From Mycolicibacterium hassiacum DSM 44199 (GTDB lineage: Bacteria > Actinomycetota > Actinomycetes > Mycobacteriales > Mycobacteriaceae): a stretch of DNA of 64,000 nt. Positions within the stretch are counted from its first letter, which is position 1, and each line of letters begins with the position of its first letter. A program made the position numbers and the translations under genes. The notes beneath the pieces were generated by a model that worked only from the letters and a program-made list of their open reading frames with translations, had not been told where the DNA came from and ran no database searches. The stretch spans positions 2,852,001 to 2,916,000 of the forward strand of contig NZ_LR026975.1 in NCBI RefSeq assembly GCF_900603025.1, written 5' to 3'. This document shows positions 55,588 through 64,000 of the stretch, piece after piece.

Positions 55588-57075
55588 GAGGAATTGTCAA
55601 TACCTGTGGATCGGGGTGTTTCAGGCGACCTCCGTTCCGGCGTGCTGACCGCCGTCTGAGGGCGATGTTGGCGGGGTGATGTCGGTGGGTCGTTCGAGCA
55701 GTCTGCCTTTATGGAAGACCGCGCCGGCGCGGACCAGGGCGACCAGGTGTGGGGCGTTGACGGCACGCCAGCGGGCCGCGGCGGCGTCGATGAGCTTGTA
55801 GGCCATCGCTAGTCCGGCCGCTCGTGATCCGGGCCCCTTGGTGACCTTGGTCCTCAAACGCACTGTGGCAAAGGTGGATTCGATCGGATTCGTCGTTCGC
55901 AGATGAATCCAATGTTCGGCCGGATACTTGTAGAATTCCAGCAGCACATCGAGGTCGTCGGTGATCTTAGCGACCGCCTTGGGATACTTCGCGCCGAAGT
56001 CGGCCTCGAAGGCCTTGACCGCGATCTGGGCCTTGTCGATATCCTCGGCGTTGTAGATCTCCTTGATCGCCGCCAGCGCCGACGGGTGCGCTGATTTCGG
56101 CAGTGCAGCAAGAACATTGGCCTGCTTATGAAACCAGCACCGCTGCTCTTTGGTGGCCGGGAAAACCTCGCGGACTGCTTTCCAGAACCCGAGCGCGCCA
56201 TCGCCGATCGCGAGTACGGGGGCGGTCATGCCGCGGCGCTTGCAGTCGCGCAACAGATCGGCCCACGACTCGGCCGACTCGCGGTAGCCGTCGGTGATCG
56301 CCACGAGCTCCTTGCGGCCATCAGCACGCACGCCCAGCATCACCAGCAGACAGAGCTTTTCCTGGTCCAGCCGCACCTTGAGGTGAATGCCGTCGACCCA
56401 CAGATACACGTAATCAGTGGCCGAGAGGTCGCGGGCCCCAAACGCGCGGGCCTCGTCTTGCCACTGCGCCGTGAGCCGGGTGATCGTGCTGGCCGACAGC
56501 CCAGCGCCGGAGCCGAGGAACTGCTCGAGGGCAGGGGTGAAATCGTTGCTCGACAGGCCGTGCAGGTACAGCAGCGGCAGTACCTCGCTCATCTGCGGCG
56601 ACTTGCGCGCCCAGGCCGGCAGGATCGCCGAGGAGAACCGCTTGCGTTCACCGGTGTCGGGGTCGACACGGCGGTCGTTGACCCGCGGCGCTTTCACCTG
56701 CACCGCGCCGGCGGCGGTCAGCACCTCCCGGGGCTGGTGATAGCCGTTTCGCACCACCAACCGGTGACCGTTCTCGTCGAGTTGATCGGCGAACTGCGCC
56801 ACGTAGGCGGCGACCTCGGCCTGCAACGCCGCGGCCAGCATCTGCCGGGCCCCGTCGCGGACGATCTCATCCAACAACGACCGACCAGCACCGCTGGCCT
56901 TGTCGTTGGCGTCCTCGGTGTCGTGAACTACGGTGAGCATGGGCGTACCTTCCCAACCAGCGCGCCAACGCCGGTCTTGATCGAATACCTGATTCCGTGA
57001 AGATCATCCCCGGGAAGGTGCGCCCATCTTCACGCCCCCACACCGAGGCTCATCCACAGGTATTGATCATTGCTC
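55588..57075 (-). mobile_element. IS256-family element copy 4, inserted in the methyltransferase gene
   Basis: The 3' terminus GAGGAATTGTCAATACCTG begins at 55588, and the 5' terminus (reverse complement of GAGCAATGATCAATACCTG) ends at 57075, giving 1488 bp. Its transposase is intact and differs from copy 3 at scattered positions. The flanking 9-mers (AAGCATCTG, TTATGAAAC) do not match, so no target duplication remains. Confidence 0.92.
55621..56940 (-). CDS. IS256-family (mutator-type) transposase, copy 4
   Basis: The 439-residue transposase has the same catalytic motifs as copy 3 (WVDGIHLKVRL, LAIGDGALGFW, TTNPIESTFATVR). It starts MLTVVHDTEDANDKASGAGR. Differences such as DRRVDP for DKRVDP and HGLSSNDF for HGLSTSDF place it and copy 1 in one sublineage. 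Confidence 0.95.
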   Translation of the reverse strand: MLTVVHDTEDANDKASGAGRSLLDEIVRDGARQMLAAALQAEVAAYVAQFADQLDENGHRLVVRNGYHQPREVLTAAGAVQVKAPRVNDRRVDPDTGERKRFSSAILPAWARKSPQMSEVLPLLYLHGLSSNDFTPALEQFLGSGAGLSASTITRLTAQWQDEARAFGARDLSATDYVYLWVDGIHLKVRLDQEKLCLLVMLGVRADGRKELVAITDGYRESAESWADLLRDCKRRGMTAPVLAIGDGALGFWKAVREVFPATKEQRCWFHKQANVLAALPKSAHPSALAAIKEIYNAEDIDKAQIAVKAFEADFGAKYPKAVAKITDDLDVLLEFYKYPAEHWIHLRTTNPIESTFATVRLRTKVTKGPGSRAAGLAMAYKLIDAAAARWRAVNAPHLVALVRAGAVFHKGRLLERPTDITPPTSPSDGGQHAGTEVA

Positions 57076-60000
57076 TTATGAAACACATTCCCTCGCAGTG
57101 TCCACCCTTCCGCCTCGAGTTCATCACGGGTTCGGAAGAGGTGCGAGTCGTTGGCCATATGAAGCATCGTCATGAACTTCACACCCCACGGGTTCCCGTC
57201 GGGATCCCCTTCTCGGATCAACACCGGCACGCGCCGGTAGATGCCGAGAGTGATCTCGGCGTCGCGGCGACTGCGGAACACCGGGCAGGTACCGGTGTTC
57301 GGGTTGAGCAGCGTGATCTCCTCCGGGGAGAGCGCGAATCGCACTCCGGGCCGTTCGAGGTCGGTGGGGTCGTGGGCGAAGAACGCGAAGTCGGCGGCTG
57401 GTTCGCTCAGATCTCGCCCGGTCAGGGTGAGCAGGCAGAACTTGAAGCTGCGGTGCACCCCTTCGAAGAGCGGCTTGGCATTCTCGAAGTCGTAGAGGCT
57501 GGCGATGGCACCGTGCTCGACGAGGTCCTTGAAGAAGTACTGCGTGGTGGCGTCGGTTGCGATACCGGTCGGGAGTATCACCCCGAGTCGGCCTGTGCCG
57601 CCGAGTAACTCGCGGTCGGTCTCGGCGAACACCGCGTAGGTGTTGATGTCACCGCGGCCGGTCAGCGGGTAGCGGCCAGAGTTGCGCATGAAATGCGACA
57701 AGCCTTCAGCGTTGCGCTTCTCGGCCGCGAAAGCGGCATGCAGACCCGGGTTGGTCGCGGGCAGTTCAGCGATGAGGCGCTTCCGTGCGGCGGCGTTGGG
57801 TGCCTTCGCGATGTCCGGGTCGCGGGAGGCGAAGAACTCCTGCTCCTGGAGTTTCACTCGTTCCCACGGCGGGTTGCCGATCACCACCGAGAACCCGCCG
57901 TACCAGCCGGTGGCCTCGTTCACGGTGTCGCCGGCGCTCGACTCGGTCGGGAAGATGTGCGGGAACTCCAGGTGCCAGTGGAAGAACCGGTATTCGGCGG
58001 TCAGGCGTTCGATCTCGGCGCGCTGCTGCTCGGTCAGCCTGTCCTCGCCGTCGATCAGGGCGGTGATGGTGCGGTGGGTGATCGCCTGCGGCGCGCCGAG
58101 GCTCTTGGGCCACACGAAGGCCGCGCACCAGGCGTTGGCCACCAGGAGTTGCTGGCGGTAGGCGCTCGACTCGGTGTAGGCGCGCAGCCGTTGCTCCTGA
58201 ATATGAACGTCGGTCAGTGACGTCGCCGCGGTGGTGACCACCTGTTGCACCTGACGGGCGAGGGCGGTGTTCGCCGCGACCATGTCGACGTCGAACAGGC
58301 TGCCCTGCGCGCTGCGTTCGGCCTTGTTCTGCTTGGCCAAAGCGGACGTGATCTTCTTGTCATCGCCTTCGATCGGTTTGAACGCGTCGTCTGGAACGCC
58401 GCCGGCAAGCAGTCGCGGTGTCGTACCGATCAAGGCGTTGCCGATCTTGATCTGTGCGTCCAGGAACGTCAGCGGCCGGCCGGGTTCGAGGGCTTCGAGC
58501 CACAGCGACACCTTTGCGAGCTCGGCGGCGAGCGGGTTGAGGTCGACGCCGTAGATGTTGCGGCCGACCACTTCGCGCATCGCCGAGCGCACCGCCTCCG
58601 GGGCCGGTTCAGGGTCGCCCGTCCGCAATGCGGCCACCCGCTTGGCGATCCGTCGCGCCGCCCCGACCAGGAAATGCCCACTGCCGCAGGCGGGGTCGCA
58701 GACGGTGACGCTCAGCAGCGCCTGTTCGGGGTCGGCGGATTTCTCGGCGTCGTCCAGGACCGGGTCGAGTGCGGTGTCCAGCAGCGATTCCACCAGCGAG
58801 GTCGGTGTGTAGTAGGAGCCGGTGTCCTTGCGCTGATTGCCGGAGGCAACGGCCAGCGTGTAGGTCTTGGTCGCCGGATCCCAGCTGGGCATCAGTTCCA
58901 GCAGGGACTCGTAGATGCTGCCGAGTTCCTCGGCACCGAGGTTGCGGTAGTCCACGATCCGCATGGCCTGCGAGCGGGGCTCGCGCACCAGGGACAGCGA
59001 GTACACCGCCGACTGCAGGGCCTGGTTGCTCAGCGAGCAGTCCATCAGGAAATCCAGTGGGCCGCTGTCGAAGAGCCCGCCGATGCCGGGCAGTCCGAGT
59101 TCGGGCAGGCCGTCCTCACTGCCCAGGCCGCGCCACACGACCTTGAGGGCTTCCCAACGGTCGCCGTACCGGCCACCGCGGCGGCGCCGGGAGATTCGGC
59201 GTAACCGGTCGGTGGAGAAGTAGTCGAGATAGCGGCGGCGTGCCACCGGGTCGGCGTGCGGATCCAGCAGCGCGTCGCGATCTTCGGCGACGAAGGTGAA
59301 CAGCAGTCGGTAGGTCACCCGCATCAGCGCGTGGTTGAGTTCCTCGACGCTGAGCTTGCCGTCGGCGAGGTCCTGGCGCAGCGCAGCGTTGTCGGGGTGG
59401 GTGAGGAAACCCGATCCGAGGGCCTGCAGCGCTTCGACGACGCCGTCACGCAGCAGATTCAGTGCGCGGGAGCCGGATTCGAGGGCTTCCGTGCGCCACT
59501 GTTCCAGCCAGCAGGAGGCGGCGCCGACCTCTGGATCTCGGGCATCGAGACGGGAGACGTGGCACAGCGAGTACAGCAGCAGGAAGTCGGCGAACAGGTC
59601 GCCGTCGAATATTGCCTCCAGATCGAACTCGACGTAGGCCGATCCCACCAGCGAGGTGGAGTCGCGGAGCAGACGCAGCGTGGTCGCGTTGGCGAGGATG
59701 CCCCACAAGTAGTCGTCGGAGCGGTTGAGCACCTCCTGCACCAGCGACTGGGGTGACGCGCCGGCCGCCCCTGCCACCCCCTTGGTTCGGGTGTCGAGGG
59801 CCACCCGGCCGAGTAGATGGATCGGTACCGTGCCCCACAGGTGAGAGATCGGGAAGCTGCGCTCCCCCACCTGCAGGCCGCCTTTCGGTGTCGGGTGGAT
59901 ACGGCCGTATCCGAGTTGGTCGAGCAGCACCAGGGCGAAGCGTTCCCGGGTCAGCCCGGTGGCGGCGTCGTTTTCGGGCAGCGCGTCCAGAGCGGCCCGA

Positions 60001-60200
60001 TAGCTGGCCCAGGCGCCCCGCAGGTAGGCCCACACCCGATTGGCGGCGTCTCGAACGGTCTCGCCGGCGGCCAGGTGAAAGTCCTTGGAGGACAATCCGT
60101 CCGCCTGGCCGGACACGATCTTGGCCAGCAGGTCGGCGGGCAGAAGTCCTCCGACGACGCGGACTCCGACGAAGTTGTTGGATGCCGATTCGCTGCTCAC
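57076..60200 (-). pseudogene. PglX/DrmMI-like N6-adenine methyltransferase, N-terminal and catalytic part
   Basis: About 1040 residues remain, starting VSSESASNNFVGVRVVGGLL from GTG 60200. The SAM-binding motif VCDPACGSGHFLVGAARRIA is near residue 500, GRNIYGVDLNPLAAELAKVS follows, and the catalytic NPPW motif VVIGNPPWERVKLQ is near 773. The gene is cut at GNVFHK by IS256 copy 4, which adds SNDQYLWMSLGVGA before a stop at 57030. Fold and context match DISARM class 1 DrmMI or BREX PglX. Catalytic motifs are intact, but the C-terminal part is separated. The start overlaps the helicase stop (GTGA). Confidence 0.85.
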
Positions 60201-63010
60201 TGAGCACCTCCCGCGGGGGGAACGTAGACGAAGACGCCGAGAACGTCGGCGCCAGGTTCGACGGTCACGGTCAGGCCGCGCACCACCTCGGCGCTAGCCC
60301 TGCGCACCCGGCGGTGCGACTCCCGCAGGCGCACAGCGAGTTCCTCACCGTAACCGGCGAGGTGGCCCGCGACGTCGGGCAGCCCGTCGAGGGCGCGGGT
60401 GATGAACTGAGCGGCCTGCGGGGCCGGGATGTTGCCGGACGGCTTGGCGGTCAACAATGGGGCCACCTTTTCTGTTGCCAGCCAGCGCGGTTTGTCGGGC
60501 GGCCCCTCGTAGGCCAGCGTTGCGACGTCCTCGGCGACCAGTTCGCGGCTGCCTGTGCGGGACGGCAGATGCAGATGGAAGCGGTAGCGAACGACGAGCA
60601 GTGTGGTGCGCGTCGATACCGACTTCGTCCGGACCACAGCGCAGCGGCGGGCCGGGCGCTGGTCGTCGGGAAGCTGGGAATCCAGAGCCGATTCCAGAAC
60701 GTAGTTGGCGATGGCCTCCACTGTGGCGTCGGTGCGGGTCAGCACCGCTTCACCGCGCGCGACCGGGAGCTCGGTGGCGAAGTGCAGTGGGTCTTTGCGG
60801 CCTGGCGGCAGAGCGTCGCGCAGCCCCAACGGCAGTGGGCTCAGCGTCGCGGTGAACCCCGAATTAGTAGGGGTCACACTTGAGCGCAGTGCGCGCAGCG
60901 CGTGCTCAACGAATTCGGCGACGTCGGCGTTTGTGCCCAGGGTGGCGCGGGTTTCGGCGAGTTCGGCGGCCACTTCCTGCGGTTTGATGCCGTGCTGGGC
61001 GTATTTGGTCTGCGCGTTGCGTTCCCGCGCGGCAGCGGACTCCCACTGGGTGTGCAGGGCGTCGCGTTTCTCATCGAGGTCGAGTTCCAGACCGAGCTGC
61101 TCCGCGTCGCGTCCGCGCAGCAGCAGCCCTTCCATGAGTGCCTCCACGACGGCATCGCTGTTGTCGGGCACCGGCACGGCGACACCAGTGGCTTTGCGGA
61201 TCGCCTCGTGCTTGCGCAGCAGGACTTCGAGCACGATGCCGTCGATCTGGTTATCGCGACCGTAGAGGGTGACAGTGCGTACCGTGTCGGAGCGCTGGCC
61301 GAATCGGTCAACCCTGCCCTCCCGCTGTTCGTGGCGGGTGGGGTTCCAAGCCAGGTCGTAATGGACGACCGCCTGGAAATTCTCCTGCAGATTCACCCCT
61401 TCGGAGAGGCAGTCGGTGGCGATCAGGACGTGCTGGCCCGGGGTGGCCGTCAGCTCCTCGATGCGAGCGACGCGCTCGGCCGGTGGCAGGGTGCCGGTGA
61501 CGGCGCGGACGGTGACATTCTTGCCCAGCGCCCCGCCGAGCTGCTCGGCGACATAGTCGGCGGTGTCGATGAACCGGCAGAACACGATGGGGTTGAATCC
61601 GTCGCGAAGGAGCTCCTTGACACTCTTGGTCAGCGCGGTGACCTTGTGGTCTGGTTTGCCTTCGAGTTTGAGGGCTTCGGCCCGGAATGCTTGCAATCGG
61701 CGTGATTTCGCGTTGCCGGCACTGTCGGTACCGGCGCCGGGGGTGGTGTCGGCGGCTTCGATGGCCTCGTCGTCGGCGAGGTCGAGCACGACGGCCCGCC
61801 CGATCGCGTCAGCCTCCTCCGGAGTCTCGGCGGCGACGGTGGCCGCACGGGTCTGCAGCGTCTGCGCGGCCGCACGTGGTGAGGAGGCCAGGGCCCGCAG
61901 CAGCGCCAGCGCCGACCACCAGTTGACCCGGCGTGCCAGTCCGCCTTCCTCGGTGCGCACCGTCTCCCGGGCGTAGTCGAGCACCTTGCTGAACAGCGCG
62001 TGATACTCCGGGCTCAGCGAATAGGGAACTTCGGCCGAGAGGCGGTCCTTGGGGAATGGAGTGTCCTCGTCGAGGTAGCGGCGGATGTCCACTCGGCGGC
62101 GCTGGACGAAGTATTTGGCCAGCTCCTCCCGGTCGGCCCTCTTCTCCAGGTCAACATTGGCCAGCTCGGGTTTCAACAGGCCCAGCAGGTTACGGAAGAC
62201 TTCGTCCTTTCCGCTATGCGGGGTGGCGCTGGCCAGGATCATGTGGCGGGTGGGTTCTGCGGCCAGGTCGCGGATCAGTTCATAGCGTTGGGTTCGCCCA
62301 GATCCGCTGCTGGTGGAGTCTGCCACGCAGGTGTGTACTTCGTCGACGATCACCAGATCCGGACAGGTGCGCAGGAATTCGTGACGGCGCCGCGAACTCT
62401 TTATGAAGTCGGTAGATACCACGGTGATCGGGTACCGCTCGAAGATCGACTCCGCGCCGATGAGTCCGCGTTCCAGGCGGCGAACCGTGCTGGGCAGCAC
62501 CAGTTCGGCCTCCAGCCCGAACTTGCCCCGAAGTTCGCTCTGCCACTGCTCGGCCAGTGCGGGGCTGCACAGCACCGTGAGCCCGCGGGCGTCGCCGACT
62601 TTGAGAAGTTCGGTGGCGACCAAAGCGGCCTCGATGGTCTTACCGATGCCGACGTCGTCGGCGATCAGCAGGCGCACGACGTCCTGGCGCAGCGCCATCA
62701 TCAGCGGGACCAACTGGTATGCCCTGGGTTCGACGGCGATCGACGCCAGGCTGCGGAACGGTCCCGCGGTGGAACGGAATCCGATGCGCAGCGCGTTGCG
62801 CAGCAGCGATGCGCTCAGGTGGTCGCCGAGGTCTTCCGCGCGTGGCGGCGGGAACGAGGCCGGGCTGACTCCCTCACTGATCAGCACTCCGGCGATGTCG
62901 TCGTCGATGCCGCCGATGGGGCGCAGCACCAGAAAGTCGTCGGTGCTCTCAGGCAGCACCACCCATTCCCGTCCGCGTGCGGTGACCAGATTTCCCGGGG
63001 CGAATCCCAC
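60197..63010 (-). CDS. SNF2-like helicase, DISARM DrmD-like
   Basis: The 937-residue protein has the P-loop LIADDVGIGKTIEAALVATE near residue 118, the DEVH box LVIVDEVHTCVAD near 223, SATPHSGKDEVFRNLLGLL, and a C-terminal helicase domain with IVFCRFIDTADYVAEQL, LIATDCLSEGVNLQ and HEQREGRVDRFGQ. This SNF2/RapA-type motor with a long C-terminal extension resembles DrmD of class 1 DISARM. GTG 63010 lies 5 bp after the stop of the upstream gene, and its own end overlaps the methyltransferase start. Confidence 0.88.
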   Translation of the reverse strand: MGFAPGNLVTARGREWVVLPESTDDFLVLRPIGGIDDDIAGVLISEGVSPASFPPPRAEDLGDHLSASLLRNALRIGFRSTAGPFRSLASIAVEPRAYQLVPLMMALRQDVVRLLIADDVGIGKTIEAALVATELLKVGDARGLTVLCSPALAEQWQSELRGKFGLEAELVLPSTVRRLERGLIGAESIFERYPITVVSTDFIKSSRRRHEFLRTCPDLVIVDEVHTCVADSTSSGSGRTQRYELIRDLAAEPTRHMILASATPHSGKDEVFRNLLGLLKPELANVDLEKRADREELAKYFVQRRRVDIRRYLDEDTPFPKDRLSAEVPYSLSPEYHALFSKVLDYARETVRTEEGGLARRVNWWSALALLRALASSPRAAAQTLQTRAATVAAETPEEADAIGRAVVLDLADDEAIEAADTTPGAGTDSAGNAKSRRLQAFRAEALKLEGKPDHKVTALTKSVKELLRDGFNPIVFCRFIDTADYVAEQLGGALGKNVTVRAVTGTLPPAERVARIEELTATPGQHVLIATDCLSEGVNLQENFQAVVHYDLAWNPTRHEQREGRVDRFGQRSDTVRTVTLYGRDNQIDGIVLEVLLRKHEAIRKATGVAVPVPDNSDAVVEALMEGLLLRGRDAEQLGLELDLDEKRDALHTQWESAAARERNAQTKYAQHGIKPQEVAAELAETRATLGTNADVAEFVEHALRALRSSVTPTNSGFTATLSPLPLGLRDALPPGRKDPLHFATELPVARGEAVLTRTDATVEAIANYVLESALDSQLPDDQRPARRCAVVRTKSVSTRTTLLVVRYRFHLHLPSRTGSRELVAEDVATLAYEGPPDKPRWLATEKVAPLLTAKPSGNIPAPQAAQFITRALDGLPDVAGHLAGYGEELAVRLRESHRRVRRASAEVVRGLTVTVEPGADVLGVFVYVPPAGGAQ

Positions 63011-63015
63011 AGCGC

Positions 63016-64000
63016 CTACACCCTTCCTTCACCGAATATGTACGAGTGCTCCCGCACCCGGGCCAGCCAGTCCTCGCCGGGGTGCAGCCTCAGCACCGAC
63101 CAGCCCGCATCGTTGAACAAGTCGTCGACCTCATCGGCGTCCGGCGGGGTGGACTCCTCGATGAACACCGCCAGCGCGGAACCGTCAGCGACGAACGCAA
63201 AGTCAGGACGCACTCCCGTCGCACCCACCGGTGGCACATCGTCCGTGGGCAGGGCGAAGTCGTGCTGGATCAGCAGGTCGATAAAGGCGCGGTGCAGATC
63301 CGACTCGCTCTGGGCTTTGATACTGGCGGCCCTGTCGTCCCGCGGCTCCGTGGCGTTGATCGGTGCCGTCGTAGCGGTCGCGAGGCGAAGCAGCAGATCG
63401 CGGATCGCGTGCCGGTTGATCACGGTGTGGTCGGTCTGGTTGCCATAGGACAGCAGGCAGTCGTAACACGCCCTCTCGCAGCGCTCCCGAGCTCCTTCCG
63501 CGCGCCCCAGGTCGGTGCCGTCGGGGCCGAAGTGCATGATCTCCAGCGCCGCCGCGGCGACTCGCCCCAGCGCGTCGGGTTCGGAGTGTAGGCGGCGCAG
63601 CACTCCGGCGCCCCCTTCGGCTGATTCGGTGAACAGCATCCGGCCGCGTCCGTCGTTGTCGGGCAGCGCCTCGCTGGACAGCTCGGAGTCCTCAAGCTGG
63701 AACTCGGCTTCGATGCCGCGTTCCAGTGCGTAGCGCAGGCTGGTGGACACCTCCTCGCTCACAGGGGTGTCGAGCCGAACGACCAGGATATTGCGGGTGT
63801 CCTCGACGTAAGGGATCACCTTCTGTTTCGTGGGAACGTCGGCGGCGTCATCGAGCGACTCGTCCTGGGGGGTGGCGTCTTCGGCATCGCGCTCAGACAG
63901 CCAGTTGCCCTTGACCGTGTCGAGCCAGTACCCGAGATCGGCCGGGTTCTTGCGCCGCCGGCGGCCGATGTTGGTGACGCGAACCGTCGCGGTGTCGCCG
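63016..64000 (-). CDS. DUF1998-type defence protein with C-terminal nuclease-like domain (partial)
   Basis: The frame is open from the window edge to the stop at 63016, about 327 residues. It first reads GDTATVRVTNIGR and NPADLGYWLDTVKGNWL. Then comes a DUF1998 cysteine cluster ACYDCLLSYGNQTDHTVINR, preceded by a CERAC motif, as in DrmB and related helicase partners. The last 100 residues (SESDLHRAFIDLLIQHD, VRPDFAFVADGSALAVFIEE, GWSVLRLHPGEDWLARV) resemble a Vsr/DUF559-like PD-(D/E)XK fold. An N-terminal helicase part may lie outside the window. It is the most upstream gene visible in the operon. Confidence 0.78.
   Translation of the reverse strand, partial: GDTATVRVTNIGRRRRKNPADLGYWLDTVKGNWLSERDAEDATPQDESLDDAADVPTKQKVIPYVEDTRNILVVRLDTPVSEEVSTSLRYALERGIEAEFQLEDSELSSEALPDNDGRGRMLFTESAEGGAGVLRRLHSEPDALGRVAAAALEIMHFGPDGTDLGRAEGARERCERACYDCLLSYGNQTDHTVINRHAIRDLLLRLATATTAPINATEPRDDRAASIKAQSESDLHRAFIDLLIQHDFALPTDDVPPVGATGVRPDFAFVADGSALAVFIEESTPPDADEVDDLFNDAGWSVLRLHPGEDWLARVREHSYIFGEGRV

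Overview
The window comes from a rapidly growing mycobacterium (Mycolicibacterium type). The base composition is GC-rich. Gene order through argS-lysA-hom-thrC-thrB-rho-rpmE-prfA-prmC-wecA-atp operon-murA-rrs-rrl-rrf-ogt-alkA-adenylate cyclase-nucS matches the M. tuberculosis Rv1292-Rv1321 block as I recall it. The 16S rRNA has the short helix 18 of rapid growers. The ribosomal operon sits next to murA, the position called rrnA in mycobacteria.

Region 1 (1-10.9 kb) is a variable segment between nucS and ogt. It holds the start of nucS, a membrane class III cyclase, a carotenoid oxygenase with a divergent TetR regulator and a paired palindromic operator, a CPBP-type membrane protease, a fatty-acyl-AMP ligase, the peroxiredoxin tpx, a Nudix hydrolase, an Ada-AlkA fusion, a small secreted protein and ogt. 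Region 2 (11-16.5 kb) is the rrn operon on the minus strand, with its terminator, boxA and two promoters. Region 3 (16.5-40.2 kb) is conserved core: murA, a cobalamin adenosyltransferase, the complete F1Fo ATP synthase operon, wecA, a Sua5/TsaC protein, prmC, prfA, rpmE, rho, the threonine/lysine genes and argS. Most of it is on the minus strand, with many 4-nt start/stop overlaps. AtpE carries Met at the position equivalent to M. tuberculosis Ala63, a substitution linked to natural bedaquiline insensitivity.

Region 4 (40.3-50.6 kb) begins at tRNA-Arg(CCG) and is an accumulation of mobile elements: an IS21-family element, three full or partial copies of one IS256-family element (a fourth copy lies in region 5), an IS110-family element inside one of those copies, and several broken gene ends. 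The non-coding leader of the IS110 element contains two stem-loops. Their loop sequences match the element's own insertion site and its own ends, as expected of a bridge RNA.

Region 5 (50.6-64 kb) is a minus-strand defence operon. In order of transcription it encodes a DUF1998-type protein (running off the window end), a DISARM DrmD-like SNF2 helicase, a PglX/DrmMI-like adenine methyltransferase, McrB, McrC and a small associated protein. The genes are coupled by 4-nt or longer overlaps. An IS256 copy splits the methyltransferase gene into a catalytic part and a C-terminal part, so the modification arm may be lost or split while the helicase and McrBC genes stay intact.
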